Shown here: piece by piece, positions 17,173 to 26,360 of the stretch
Numbering within the stretch: position 1 is the first letter of the stretch
How the letters are laid out: every line of letters begins with the position of its first letter
NCBI GenBank assembly: GCA_026314275.1
Contig: CP111109.1
Coordinates: 2,542,001-2,606,000 of the forward strand
DNA from: JAGOEY01 sp017997515
GTDB taxonomy: Bacteria > Pseudomonadota > Gammaproteobacteria > Burkholderiales > Burkholderiaceae_C
DNA length: 64,000 nt
Direction: 5' to 3'
The notes under the pieces: model-generated
What the model was told of the DNA's origin: nothing
What the model saw: only the letters and a program-made list of their open reading frames with translations
Database searches by the model: none
Translations under genes and position numbers: made by a program

Positions 17173-19140
17173 TCAGTAGCTCAGGTTCAGCTGTAGCACG
17201 GCCGTGGTGCCGCTGACTTCGTTGCCCACCAGCAGCAATGGTTTGCCGTTGGGGGACTTGGCGGCGGGCACAAACGCCAAACCTTCAGGTCCCCGGTCGC
17301 CGATGGCTGTGGGGGTGGTGGTCGGGTTGTTGGTCCAGTCGTCGCGGGTGTTCAGGTAGTCCACACGCACGGGTTGGGTGGGGGTGGTGATGTCGTACAC
17401 CAGCACGCCGCCCATACGTTCCAGGCCGATAAAGGCGAAGGTCTTGTTGCCGATGGTGCCCACGGCCACACCTTCGGGCTCGGGGCCTTTGTTGTCGCTG
17501 CGGTTGTCGATGCCGCTGGCGTCTTCGTGGTTGGTGTTGAAGTAGGTTTTGCACGGCAACTGGCGCTGGGTGCCCAGCTTGCAGGCGTCGCTGGCGAGGA
17601 ACTTCTCGATCTCGGCGCCCGAGTCCCACACCAGCTTGCCGGCGTCGTCCCAGATGGCGAACGAGCGGCCGCCGTACGCGTACAACGCGTCGTACATCAG
17701 GCGGTTGCCTGTGGGGTCTTCCAGACCGCTGGTGTTGAACATTACAGGTTTGCCATTTGCATCTTGGCGGTAGCCCTGGGTCCAGCTGATGTTCAGGCGA
17801 CCGAGTTGGTTGTCTGCGCGGCAGTTGCCTGGGTCGCCCGCGATGGCACCGCAGTAGCCAAACACAGCCGGGTTCAGCAGGCCACCGGCGGCCAGTGCGC
17901 TGAGTTGGGGTGGCAGGTCGTCGCCCTTGCGGCCCGTCCAGCCGTTTTTGTTGATGAGGTGTTTGACGCGGAATTCTTCGACAAAACCCTTGCTGGCGTC
18001 GCCCGCCCAGTAGGCTGGGTTGCTTTCGCCCCAGGCACGTGCGTCGCCTTCGTTGGCGGTGACGAGGTAGGTTTTGCCGCCCACGGTGTACGACGTGATG
18101 CTGTCGGGCAGGTACAGGCCGCGCAGGCCGGGCCAGGTCTTGATGTCGGCCTTCAGGTCGGTGTCGGACACATCGAGTTCGTTGCCGGCCACGCCGTGGT
18201 CCTTGTAGCCCAGTGCGATCACATCCGTCACTTTGGCTGTGGTGATGTCGATTTTGGCCAAGGCATTGTTTTCCTGCAGCGTGACCCAGGCAGTCTTGCC
18301 GTCGGCGGACACGGCGATGTACTCGGGCTCGAAGTCCTTGGCAGCATTGGCGCCCGGGCCAAAGATGCGCACACCTTTGGCGCGCAGCGCGGCTTCCTGG
18401 CCGTTGAAGGCGGTGAAGTCGGCCGTGCGGGCAACGGGCTTGGTGGGGTCGGACACGTCGATCACACTCACCGAACCTTCGGGGTCGATCTGGTAGTCGT
18501 CGCTGGGCTCACCTTCGTTGGCCACCAGCACGGTGCGGCCATCGGGCGTGAAGGTGACCATATCGGGCAGGGCACCTACGGCCACGCTGCCCAGCAACGT
18601 CAGGTCGCTGGCCTTGTACAGCGCCATACGGCCGTTGTCGGTCTTCACCGGGGCCTGGATCGCCACGGCGACGATGCCGTTGTGTACGGCCACGCTGTTG
18701 ATCTCGGCCCCTGCCAGCACGGTGGTGGCGTCGATGCGGCCCGCGTGGACCGGTTGGGTCGGGTCTGCCAGGTTCAGCACGTCCACGGCACCCAGCTGGG
18801 CGTTGACCACAAAACCACGTTTGGATGCGGCATCAAACGCGGTGATTTCTGCGGCACTTTTGCCAAACACGCCGGTGCTGTAGCCGCCGATTTTTTCAAG
18901 GGTCAAGCCCGCCGGTGTGGCTTCCACCGGCGTAACTTCAACCGGCGTGGGTTCCACAGGTTTCACTTCAACGGGTTGGGGTGCAACCGGCGCCACTTCA
19001 ATGGGCTTGACCTCCACGGAGGGGGCTTGAACCGGTGTGGCTTCATCGTCTCCGCCGCCGCAGGCAGCCAGGGTGGCTGCGGCCAGCAGGGTCATGGCGA
19101 AGTGGCGGACAGGCGAACGCAGGGGGCGCAGAAATGTCAT
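17173..19140 (-). CDS. Choice-of-anchor I family lipoprotein (beta-propeller)
   Basis: 655 aa. The N-terminus has a lipoprotein signal ending in LAAATLAAC, so Cys at about 27 is probably lipidated. A low-complexity linker built of PVEVKPVE-like repeats follows (about 35-75). The rest carries propeller-type blades (TFTPDGRTVLVANEGEPSDD, EYIAVSADGKTAWVTLQENN) and the family's C-terminal block RGPEGLAFVPA. Members are secreted or surface proteins often found in phosphate-starvation contexts. No regulatory site is clear here, apart from a GTGAAT-N5-ATTCAC repeat at 19201-19217 upstream. Confidence 0.87.
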   Translation of the reverse strand: MTFLRPLRSPVRHFAMTLLAAATLAACGGGDDEATPVQAPSVEVKPIEVAPVAPQPVEVKPVEPTPVEVTPVEATPAGLTLEKIGGYSTGVFGKSAAEITAFDAASKRGFVVNAQLGAVDVLNLADPTQPVHAGRIDATTVLAGAEINSVAVHNGIVAVAIQAPVKTDNGRMALYKASDLTLLGSVAVGALPDMVTFTPDGRTVLVANEGEPSDDYQIDPEGSVSVIDVSDPTKPVARTADFTAFNGQEAALRAKGVRIFGPGANAAKDFEPEYIAVSADGKTAWVTLQENNALAKIDITTAKVTDVIALGYKDHGVAGNELDVSDTDLKADIKTWPGLRGLYLPDSITSYTVGGKTYLVTANEGDARAWGESNPAYWAGDASKGFVEEFRVKHLINKNGWTGRKGDDLPPQLSALAAGGLLNPAVFGYCGAIAGDPGNCRADNQLGRLNISWTQGYRQDANGKPVMFNTSGLEDPTGNRLMYDALYAYGGRSFAIWDDAGKLVWDSGAEIEKFLASDACKLGTQRQLPCKTYFNTNHEDASGIDNRSDNKGPEPEGVAVGTIGNKTFAFIGLERMGGVLVYDITTPTQPVRVDYLNTRDDWTNNPTTTPTAIGDRGPEGLAFVPAAKSPNGKPLLLVGNEVSGTTAVLQLNLSY

Positions 19141-19280
19141 GGGGAATGGTTCAGTGCAAGTGGCGAATCCGCTGTTGTATCGGCGCTGTGTGACAGAACC
19201 GTGAATGGCGTATTCACCCTGCAGACCTTCAGGGAACCCGTTTGTGCCGCGCTGCAGTCCTGCGCGTGGGAGGGTTTAGG

Positions 19281-20339
19281 CTACAGAATTCTGTGAAACC
19301 ACAGCAGTGACAAGCCGGCGGACAGCAGCGCCAGCACCGCGCCCAGCAGTGCAAACAGGCCCGATATTTCTGTCTCTTTTTTCTCGACCGTGAGCCGGGT
19401 GCTGAGGGTTTCATACACCTTCTTCAGGTCGGCAGCGGTGCCTGCGTAAAAGTATTCACCCTGGGTGCGGGTGGCGATGGACTTGAGGGTTTCTTCGTCC
19501 AGTTTCACCCGCATGGACCAGCCTTCAAATCCGATGGTTTCACCGTCCACCGTGCCTATACCCACGGTGTACACCCGCACGCCCCGGTCGGCTGCCAACT
19601 TGGCGGCTTCGAGCGGGTCCACACCCGTGGTGCGCTGACCGTCGGTCAGCATGATGATGGCCGCCGAGGTGTACGAGCCGGGGGGCACGGGGGTGAATTC
19701 TTTGGGGGCGTCGGCCGCGTCGGGGGCTGGTTTGGAGAGGCTGCGCGCGCCGTTGCGGGCATTGCCGTTGTTGTTGCCCAGCGCGGCCATGTCAATGTCG
19801 GCGTCGGGGAACAACGTGGCCAGTGACATCACGATGCCGTTGCCCGTGGCGGTGCCGCGTTGCAACTGGAAGCTGTCGATCGCGGTGGTCAGGTCTTCGC
19901 GGTTGACGGTGGGCAACTGCGTCACCTGCGCGCTGCCCGCAAATGCGACGATGCCCACCCGCACGTGGCGGGGCAGTTCGGTGATGAAAGACTTGGCCTC
20001 CTCTTGGGCGGCGACCAACCGGTTGGGTTTGACGTCGGTGGCGCGCATGCTGCCCGACACGTCCATCGCCAGCACCAGTGTCTGCTGCTGCGACGGCAGG
20101 GTGATGACGGCCAGCGGCCGTGCCGACGCCAGCAGCATGGCTACCAGCGCCAGCAGAAACAGCAGCGGCGGAATGTGGCGGCGCAGGCCCCCACCCGTGC
20201 CCATGGCCTCGCGCACGATGGACAGGCTGGCGTAGCGCAGTGCCAGCTTTTTCTTGCGGCGCAGCAGCCACACATACAACGCCAGCAGCAGCGGCACGAC
20301 CAGCAACAGCCACAGGAACTGGGGCCAAAGAAATGTCAT
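19281..20339 (-). CDS. VWA-domain membrane protein (BatA-like)
   Basis: 352 aa. N-terminal spans lie at about 5-25 and 55-77. A von Willebrand A domain has the MIDAS motif DVSGSM at about 92, and there is a C-terminal span at about 325-345. It is the last gene of a protease-MoxR-DUF58-VWA operon and overlaps the DUF58 gene by 4 nt. Such proteins act with MoxR ATPases as metal-dependent adaptors in envelope stress or complex maturation. A region rich in Gly, Asn and Pro at about 175-215 is probably a loop. Confidence 0.88.
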   Translation of the reverse strand: MTFLWPQFLWLLLVVPLLLALYVWLLRRKKKLALRYASLSIVREAMGTGGGLRRHIPPLLFLLALVAMLLASARPLAVITLPSQQQTLVLAMDVSGSMRATDVKPNRLVAAQEEAKSFITELPRHVRVGIVAFAGSAQVTQLPTVNREDLTTAIDSFQLQRGTATGNGIVMSLATLFPDADIDMAALGNNNGNARNGARSLSKPAPDAADAPKEFTPVPPGSYTSAAIIMLTDGQRTTGVDPLEAAKLAADRGVRVYTVGIGTVDGETIGFEGWSMRVKLDEETLKSIATRTQGEYFYAGTAADLKKVYETLSTRLTVEKKETEISGLFALLGAVLALLSAGLSLLWFHRIL

Positions 20340-21340
20340 GCGGCCACCTTGTCCTGCAGGGGGGCGGATGTTCCGTGGCCCGCCGCACGCACCCGCCTGC
20401 GGCGCATGTCCATGAAGCGGGTCAGCGCGTCGAGCAAATCATCGGTGGTGGACAGCTCCAGCGTGTCCACCCCGGCGCGTGCGAGTGTGGCGCGTAAGGT
20501 GTCTTCGCGCTGTGCGGCAAGCTGCGCAAAACGGCGGCGAAAACCTGCGTCGTGGGTGTCCACCATCAGCACCTCACCGGTCTCGGCGTCCTGCACGGGG
20601 ATCATGCCCAGGTCGGGCAGCGACTGTTCCAGCGGGTCCACCAGTCGCACCGCGACCACGTCGTGCCGCATCGCGAGTTGGCCCAGGGGTTTTTCCCAGC
20701 CGGTGTCGGTGAAGAAGTCGGACACCACCAGCACCATGGACCGGCGGCGCACCTGGCCCGCCACCGAATGCAGCAGCTCGTGCAGCCGTGTGTGGCCGCG
20801 CCCGCCGTGCGCCGGGCGGTGCAGCACGGAATGCAGCAGGTGCAGCACATGCGCGCGGCCACCGCGGGCCGGAATCCACTGGCTGCCTTTGTGGGCACCC
20901 TGGCCGTCGTCCAGAAAGGCCCCCACGCGGTTGCCATGCCGGGTCAGCAGGCGGGCCACCACAGCGACGAAGTCGGTGGCCAGCGCGCGTTTGGTGCGCT
21001 CGCCTGAGCCAAAGTCCATTGACGGGCTCAGGTCCAGTGCAAACCAGGTGTCCATCTCGCGGTCTTCGGTGAACACCCGCACATGCGGCACCTGCAGCCG
21101 CGCGGTGACGTTCCAGTCGATATGGCGCACATCGTCGGGTGGGCTGTATTCACGCAGGTCGGCCAGGTCCAGCCCGGCGCCGCGCAGCAGCGTGCGGTAG
21201 TCGCCCTGGCGCAGGCCGTCGAGCTTGCGGATGACGGTCCACTCCAGGCGGCGCAGCAACTGCTCGGCCGCGCCTGGAAGTGATGCGGGCAGTGGGGCCG
21301 CTGCGGTGGCTGCAGTGGGGTCAGGCAGTGGCTGTTTCAT
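20336..21340 (-). CDS. DUF58-domain protein (MoxR-associated)
   Basis: 334 aa from the ATG at 21340; the open frame extends upstream but only inside moxR. The DUF58 signature YSPPDDVRHIDWNVTAR is at about 70, followed by a VWA-like segment (TWFALDLSPSMDFG). No membrane span is evident. It overlaps the 3' end of moxR by 20 nt and the VWA gene by 4 nt, so all are coupled. The biochemical role of DUF58 proteins is not established beyond association with MoxR systems. Confidence 0.9.
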   Translation of the reverse strand: MKQPLPDPTAATAAAPLPASLPGAAEQLLRRLEWTVIRKLDGLRQGDYRTLLRGAGLDLADLREYSPPDDVRHIDWNVTARLQVPHVRVFTEDREMDTWFALDLSPSMDFGSGERTKRALATDFVAVVARLLTRHGNRVGAFLDDGQGAHKGSQWIPARGGRAHVLHLLHSVLHRPAHGGRGHTRLHELLHSVAGQVRRRSMVLVVSDFFTDTGWEKPLGQLAMRHDVVAVRLVDPLEQSLPDLGMIPVQDAETGEVLMVDTHDAGFRRRFAQLAAQREDTLRATLARAGVDTLELSTTDDLLDALTRFMDMRRRRVRAAGHGTSAPLQDKVAA

Positions 21341-22355
21341 GGGCGGGGCTGCGGTAGGGGTCGTGGTGCAGCGGCTTGGGCGGCAGCGCAATCTTGGCCA
21401 TCAGCATGCCCACCAGCGTGTCGGCGGTCAGCCCTTCGGACAGGGCTTCGTACGACAAGGCCATGCGGTGGCGCAATACGTCGGGCACCAGGTCGGCCAT
21501 GTCCTGCGGCAGCACGTAGTTGCGCCCGCGCATCATGGCCAGCGCGCGTGCGCCTTCTGCGAGGTTGATGGTGGCGCGCGGGCTCACACCATAGGCCAGC
21601 AGGCGGGCCAGGTCTTTGAGTCCGTGTTTTTCAGGGCTGCGGGTGGCCGACACCAGGCGCACGGCGTACTGCAGGATCGAAGGGTCGATGTAAACCTTGC
21701 GGCACTCCTTCTGCAAGGTGTGCAACTGCTCCATGCTGGCAATGGCCGTGACGGTGGGCGGCGGGCCGATGACACGTTGCACGATGACCAGCTCTTCCTC
21801 GTCGGTCGGGTAGTCCACCAACACCTTCATCATGAAGCGGTCTACCTGCGCCTCGGGCAGCGGGTAGGTGCCTTCGGTTTCGATCGGGTTTTGCGTCGCC
21901 ATCACCAGAAAAGGGGCGGGCAGGGTGTGGGTTTCCCCGGCGATGGTGATCTGCCGCTCCTGCATGGCCTCCAGCAGCGCACTTTGCACCTTGGCGGGCG
22001 CGCGGTTGATCTCATCCGCCAGCAGCAGGTGGGTGAAAACGGGGCCTAGCGCGGTGCTGAAGTCGCCGGTTTTCTGGTTGTAGATGCGCGTGCCCACCAG
22101 GTCGGCGGGCACCAGGTCGGGCGTGAACTGGATACGTTTGAACTGGCCCTGCATCGCCTGCGCCAGGGTCTTGACGGTCAGGGTTTTGGCCAGGCCCGGC
22201 ACCCCTTCGACCAGCAAATGGCCCTGCGCCAGCATGGCCACCATCACGCGTTCAAGAAAGCGGTCTTGCCCGACCACCACCCGTTTGACCTCGAAGAGGA
22301 TCTGCTCCATCAGTGTGGCGGCCTGGGGGGTGTCGGATGGGGTGGACATGTCCAT
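21321..22355 (-). CDS. MoxR-family AAA+ ATPase
   Basis: 344 aa from the ATG at 22355, which follows AGGAG closely; a second ATG two codons later is an alternative. Walker A EGVPGLAKT is near residue 57, Walker B LLADEINRAPAKVQ near 115, and sensor-1 MATQNPIETEGTYPLPEAQ near 155. MoxR proteins work as chaperone-like ATPases with VWA partners, here the downstream DUF58 and VWA genes. The upstream gene (a membrane serine protease) ends 16 nt before it. Confidence 0.93.
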   Translation of the reverse strand: MDMSTPSDTPQAATLMEQILFEVKRVVVGQDRFLERVMVAMLAQGHLLVEGVPGLAKTLTVKTLAQAMQGQFKRIQFTPDLVPADLVGTRIYNQKTGDFSTALGPVFTHLLLADEINRAPAKVQSALLEAMQERQITIAGETHTLPAPFLVMATQNPIETEGTYPLPEAQVDRFMMKVLVDYPTDEEELVIVQRVIGPPPTVTAIASMEQLHTLQKECRKVYIDPSILQYAVRLVSATRSPEKHGLKDLARLLAYGVSPRATINLAEGARALAMMRGRNYVLPQDMADLVPDVLRHRMALSYEALSEGLTADTLVGMLMAKIALPPKPLHHDPYRSPAHETATA

Positions 22356-22371
22356 GGGGCTCCTGTGGGGG

Positions 22372-23367
22372 TTAAAAAGGCGGCATGCCTGCGGCACTGG
22401 CCGCGTTCTCGATGGGAACCGCAAAGCCGATGCCAATGAAGGTGCGCGCACGTGTGGGGTTGAGGATGGCGGTGACGATGCCGACCACTTCGCCGTCCAT
22501 GGTGACCAGCGGGCCACCCGAGTTGCCGGGGTTGGCTGCCGCGTCGAACTGGATCAGGTTGCTCAAGGGGCGTTTGCCTTCGGGCGACTCGAACTCTCGT
22601 TTGAGCCCCGACACCACCCCTGCCGACGCTGAGGGGCCAATACCAAAAGGGAACCCCACCGCAGCCACCATGTCCCCGGGGCGCAGGTCGGCGGTAGAGC
22701 GCATGGTGGCGGCGGCCAGGTCGTCGGGAATTTTGTGGGCCTGCAGCACGGCCAGGTCGTGTTCGGGCTGTACACCCGTCACCGTGGCCGTGGCCTCCAG
22801 CCCGTCGGCAAAGGTCACACGGATGCTGTCCGCACCTGCCACCACATGCATGTTGGTGAGGATGATGCCCGTGTCCACAATCACCACACCGGTGCCCACG
22901 CCGGTTTCGACTTCGCCGTCTTCTGCAGCGGCTTTGTCGTCCTTGTCGGTTTTGTTCGTCTTGCCCGGCACGCGGGGCGACCCTTTGCCTGGCGGATGTT
23001 TGACCTTGCTGTACCCCACCACACGCACCACCGACGGTGCCACCTGCGCCACGGCACGGGCGGCGGGGGAGGGCATGGTTTTGTTGATGAGTGTGTGCAG
23101 CACCGCCGCGTCGATGTCTTCCTGGGTCAACTGGCGTTGTGTGGTCCGCTGCTGGGTCCATACCGCCATGGCCAGCAGGCACACCACCAGTGCGGCCACC
23201 AGCCAGGCCAGATGGGTGCGTGTGACATGGCGTGCCAAGCGTGGTTGGCGGGTGGGCGGGGTGGGCCCTGCCAGCGCCGGGGCGTGTGCAGGCGTGCCGC
23301 CAGGTTCAGGCGTGGGTGGCTCCGGGGGCGGGCGGCTGGAGCTGCTGTAGCGAGCGGTTCTGCGCAT
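22372..23367 (-). CDS. Membrane-anchored trypsin-like serine protease, no PDZ domain
   Basis: 331 aa. There is a proline-rich cytoplasmic start and one membrane span at about 53-70. A periplasmic chymotrypsin-fold domain has the triad His (LTNMHVV), Asp (EHDLAVL) and Ser (NPGNSGGPL). Unlike DegP or DegS it stops right after the protease domain, so there is no PDZ domain. A Lys/Asp/Gly-rich loop (about 120-150) precedes the catalytic His. It is the first gene of the MoxR operon, suggesting envelope quality control. Confidence 0.87.
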   Translation of the reverse strand: MRRTARYSSSSRPPPEPPTPEPGGTPAHAPALAGPTPPTRQPRLARHVTRTHLAWLVAALVVCLLAMAVWTQQRTTQRQLTQEDIDAAVLHTLINKTMPSPAARAVAQVAPSVVRVVGYSKVKHPPGKGSPRVPGKTNKTDKDDKAAAEDGEVETGVGTGVVIVDTGIILTNMHVVAGADSIRVTFADGLEATATVTGVQPEHDLAVLQAHKIPDDLAAATMRSTADLRPGDMVAAVGFPFGIGPSASAGVVSGLKREFESPEGKRPLSNLIQFDAAANPGNSGGPLVTMDGEVVGIVTAILNPTRARTFIGIGFAVPIENAASAAGMPPF

Positions 23368-23554
23368 CCTGGGTTCTCTGCCGTTGGGGGCATGCGGGGT
23401 GTTCCAGCATGCGGGTAACAGAAATCAGCATGGAAAGACGGTAGCATGGTTTGCGGTTTTCTGCCGCGTGAAATCGACATACAACCCCTCTGCGGGGCAG
23501 GACTCACATGCACAGACACACCACCACGGCACACACCTGCAAAAGGCACACGGC

Positions 23555-24484
23555 ATGACGGCCTGGGTGGACACCCATTGCCATCTGGATGCACCAGAGT
23601 TTAGGTCTGATACGCCCGCCGTGCGTGCGCGGGCAGCTACCAATAACGTAGCGTTGTGTGTGATCCCTGCGGTCGGTGCGTTCAACTTCGATGCGGCGCG
23701 TGAATTGGCGCACCAGACGGGCGATGCGTATGCGCTGGGCACCCACCCGCTGTACACACCACAGGCCGCCGACGCTGATGTGGCCCTGCTGGATGCGGCG
23801 CTGACCGCCCACCGGGACGATCCGCGCCTGGTGGCGGTGGGGGAGATTGGGCTGGATTATTTTGCCGCCGGGCCGCCCCAAGGCAAAAAGCGGCCCCCTC
23901 GGGGGGCAGCGACCACACGCAGTGAGGGAGCGTGGGGGCAAGTGTCAGTGCCCGGGCTGGACGGCCCGCGCCAGGAATTCTTCTACCGCGAGCAGTTACG
24001 TCTGGCCCGCCGCCATGGCCTGCCGGTGATCCTGCACGTGCGGCGCTCGGCCGACCAGTTGCTCAAACACCTGCGCCAGATCGGGCCCGACGGCTGGCAA
24101 GGCATCGCCCATGCCTTCAACGGCAGCACACAGCAGGCGCAGGCGTTTATCGACCTGGGCTTCAAGCTTGGCTTTGGTGGCGCGGTGACGTTTGACCGTG
24201 CGCTGCAGCTGCGCAGGCTGGCCAGCACCTTGCCCTTGTCTGCCATCGTGCTGGAAACCGACGCGCCGGACATTCCGCCGCACTGGCTGTACCGCACGGC
24301 TGAACAGCGGGCCGGTGGCCTGCCGCAGGGCCGCAACGAGCCGGGCGAACTGCCCCGCATCGGCGCCGTGGTGGCGGGCCTGCGGGGCATGGCCGTGGAT
24401 GAATTACGCGACGCCACCACCCGCAATGCGGTAGCCGCATTGCCCAAGCTGGCGGCGCTGCTACCTGCACCGGGTTGGTGTTGA
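23555..24484 (+). CDS. TatD-family metal-dependent DNase/hydrolase with in-frame repeat insertion
   Basis: 309 aa from the ATG at 23555 (MTAWVDTHCHLD). An open frame runs farther upstream but lacks homologous character. TatD metal ligands are visible: HCH at 8-10, Glu in GEIGLDYF near 96, His in ILHVR, and Asp in ETDAPDIPPHW. TatD proteins are 3'-5' DNases or phosphoesterases. Between GEIGLDYF and the next conserved helix (QEFFYREQLRLA) lies an extra segment of some 30 residues rich in G, P, K and R. It is encoded by a repeat-like DNA block (23871-23940). It sits in a loop by the active site, so activity may or may not be kept. Confidence 0.9.
   Translation: MTAWVDTHCHLDAPEFRSDTPAVRARAATNNVALCVIPAVGAFNFDAARELAHQTGDAYALGTHPLYTPQAADADVALLDAALTAHRDDPRLVAVGEIGLDYFAAGPPQGKKRPPRGAATTRSEGAWGQVSVPGLDGPRQEFFYREQLRLARRHGLPVILHVRRSADQLLKHLRQIGPDGWQGIAHAFNGSTQQAQAFIDLGFKLGFGGAVTFDRALQLRRLASTLPLSAIVLETDAPDIPPHWLYRTAEQRAGGLPQGRNEPGELPRIGAVVAGLRGMAVDELRDATTRNAVAALPKLAALLPAPGWC
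23871..23940 (+). repeat. Repeat-like GC block inserted in frame in tatD
   Basis: It contains GCCCCC-TC-GGGGGGC (23893-23907) followed by a CAGCGA...AGTGAGGGAGCGTGGGGGC segment. I recognise this style from dispersed intergenic elements in related genomes, but there is no second copy in this window to prove it. Confidence 0.5.
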
Positions 24485-24486
24485 GT

Positions 24487-24549
24487 GCTATTGAATATAT
24501 AGCTGGTAGCGTATGCAGGATGTGCGTTGGAGCCTGTTTTTATTACAAA
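24487..24549 (+). repeat. Dispersed ~60-bp repeat between convergent genes
   Basis: Starts GCTATTGAATATATAGC and continues through GCGT...TGCGTTGGAGCC to an AT-rich end. It begins 3 nt after the tatD stop, and its end supplies the stop codon (24543-24545) of the convergent SDR gene. Confidence 0.85.
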
Positions 24550-25319
24550 AACATGCCGCCCGACGCCTCGATACGCTGCGCGTTCACCCAGCCATTGGCG
24601 GGGGACAGCAGCGCTGCCACCACACCACCAATGTCGTCTGGCAGACCCACACGCCCCAACGCCGTCTGCCCGGCCACAAAGCTGTTGATCTGGGCGTCGT
24701 CGCGCACATGGCCGCCGCCAAAATCTGTCGCAATCGCGCCGGGCGCCACCGTGTTCACCGCAATACCGCGCGGGCCCAGCTCTTTGGCCATGTAGTGCGT
24801 CAGCACCTCCACCGCGCCCTTCATGCTGGCGTAGGCGCTGTAGTTGGGCAGCGCAAACCGGGTCAGCCCGCTGGACAGGTTGATGATGCGCCCGCCGTCC
24901 GCGATCAGGGGCAACAGCTTTTGTGTGAGGAAAAAAACGCCCTTGAAGTGGATGTTCACCAGTTCGTCAAACTGTGCCTCGGTGGTGTCCATCAGGCTCG
25001 CATAACTGCCAATGCCGGCGTTGTTCACCAGGTGGTCAAAGCGGTCGCGTTGCCAGGTGGTGGCCAGCGCGGCCTGCACGCGGGCGGCAAAGTCGGCAAA
25101 ACTGGCGCTCACACCCACGTCCAGCGGCAGCGCCACCGCGCGGCGGCCCAGGGCTTCAATCTGCGCCACCACGGCCTGCGCCTCGGCGGCCTGGCTGCGG
25201 TAGGTCAGGATCACGTCGCTGCCCTGGGCGGCCACATGGAGCGCGGTGCTTTTGCCCAGGCCGCGGCTGCCGCCGGTGATGAGTGCGACGCGGGTGTTCG
25301 GCTTGGTGGATGTTGTCAT
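24543..25319 (-). CDS. SDR-family oxidoreductase
   Basis: 258 aa. Cofactor motif GGSRGLGKS is at about 16, NNAGIG near 98, and catalytic YASMK near 160. C-terminal NAQRIEASGGMFL ends the protein inside a dispersed repeat. Likely NADP-dependent reductase of a small carbonyl compound. It is transcribed away from a LysR gene across a 108-nt gap, a common arrangement for a regulator and its target. Confidence 0.9.
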   Translation of the reverse strand: MTTSTKPNTRVALITGGSRGLGKSTALHVAAQGSDVILTYRSQAAEAQAVVAQIEALGRRAVALPLDVGVSASFADFAARVQAALATTWQRDRFDHLVNNAGIGSYASLMDTTEAQFDELVNIHFKGVFFLTQKLLPLIADGGRIINLSSGLTRFALPNYSAYASMKGAVEVLTHYMAKELGPRGIAVNTVAPGAIATDFGGGHVRDDAQINSFVAGQTALGRVGLPDDIGGVVAALLSPANGWVNAQRIEASGGMFL

Positions 25320-25406
25320 GGTGTGCTTCCTTCGGGTGAGCAGGTTGTGGATGGAAGGAAGTCTATTGACGCTGTTTGATTTGATAAATAAGCTTGGTTT
25401 GATTTA

Positions 25407-25429
25407 ATTGTTCGCCATAATTGAACAAT
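25407..25429. promoter_or_regulatory. Inverted repeat in SDR/LysR divergent region
   Basis: ATTGTTC-N9-GAACAAT, perfect 7-bp arms, directly over the lysR start codon. The surrounding 25360-25427 is strongly AT-rich. It is a candidate LysR operator for self-repression and SDR control. Confidence 0.55.
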
Positions 25430-26360
25430 GATTGCCCTCGACCGCATGCACATCTTCACCCGCGTGGCCGAGCTGGCCAGCTTCACCCAGGCGGCGGATA
25501 CGCTGGGTTTGCCCAAGGCCAGTGTGTCCAATGCGGTGCGGCAACTGGAGACCACGCTGTGCACCCGCCTGTTGCACCGCACTACACGCCGTGTCACCCC
25601 CACGCAGGACGGCCAGGCGTTCTACGAGCGCTGCAAAGACCTGCTGGCCGATGCGGATGAGCTGCAAACCATGTTCCAGCAACCCAGCGGCGAAGCCCTG
25701 CGCGGTCGCGTGCGGCTCGACATGACGGGAGGTATGGCGCGTAATGTGGTGATTCCCCGCCTGCCCGAGCTGCTGCAGCTGCACCCACTGCTGGCGTTGG
25801 AAATCAGCAGCACCGATCGCCGGGTGGATCTGGTGCGCGAAGGTTTCGACTGTGTGCTGCGTGCCGGGCCGGTGCTGGACACAAGCCTGGTCGCACGTCC
25901 CATGCACCCCATGCGGATGGCCAACTGCGCCAGCCCCGCCTACCTGCAGGCACACGGCACACCCCACACGCTGGACGACCTGGCCCACCACCAGCTGGTG
26001 CACTACGCGCCCAACCTGGGTGCCAAAACGGTCGGTTTTGAGGTGGCCCAGCCAGACGGCAAGGCGCCCCTCAACATCCCCATGCCGGGCGCCATTACCG
26101 TCAACAACGGCGACGCATACACCGCCGCCTGCCTGGCCGGGCTCGGCATCATCCAGGCCCCCACCATGGCCGTACAAGGCCACCTGCGGGAGGGCCTGTT
26201 GGTCGAGGTGCTGCCGGCCCACGCAGCCCCGCCACTGCCTTTCACCTTGCTGTACGCCAACCGCCGCAACCTGTCCAAACGCGTGCGTGTGGTGATGGAC
26301 TGGCTGGTGGAGGTGGTGCAAGCGCATGTGCTGGCGTGTGACGGGGTCCGCGTGCCATGA
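25428..26360 (+). CDS. LysR-family transcriptional regulator
   Basis: 310 aa. The winged helix is at residues 1-65 (ELASFTQAADTLGLPKASVSN), followed by an effector-binding substrate domain at about 95-300. This is the common length for the family and resembles regulators that control adjacent SDR or oxidoreductase genes. It is divergent from the SDR at 24543 and overlaps the next gene by 4 nt (ATGA). Confidence 0.93.
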   Translation: MIALDRMHIFTRVAELASFTQAADTLGLPKASVSNAVRQLETTLCTRLLHRTTRRVTPTQDGQAFYERCKDLLADADELQTMFQQPSGEALRGRVRLDMTGGMARNVVIPRLPELLQLHPLLALEISSTDRRVDLVREGFDCVLRAGPVLDTSLVARPMHPMRMANCASPAYLQAHGTPHTLDDLAHHQLVHYAPNLGAKTVGFEVAQPDGKAPLNIPMPGAITVNNGDAYTAACLAGLGIIQAPTMAVQGHLREGLLVEVLPAHAAPPLPFTLLYANRRNLSKRVRVVMDWLVEVVQAHVLACDGVRVP

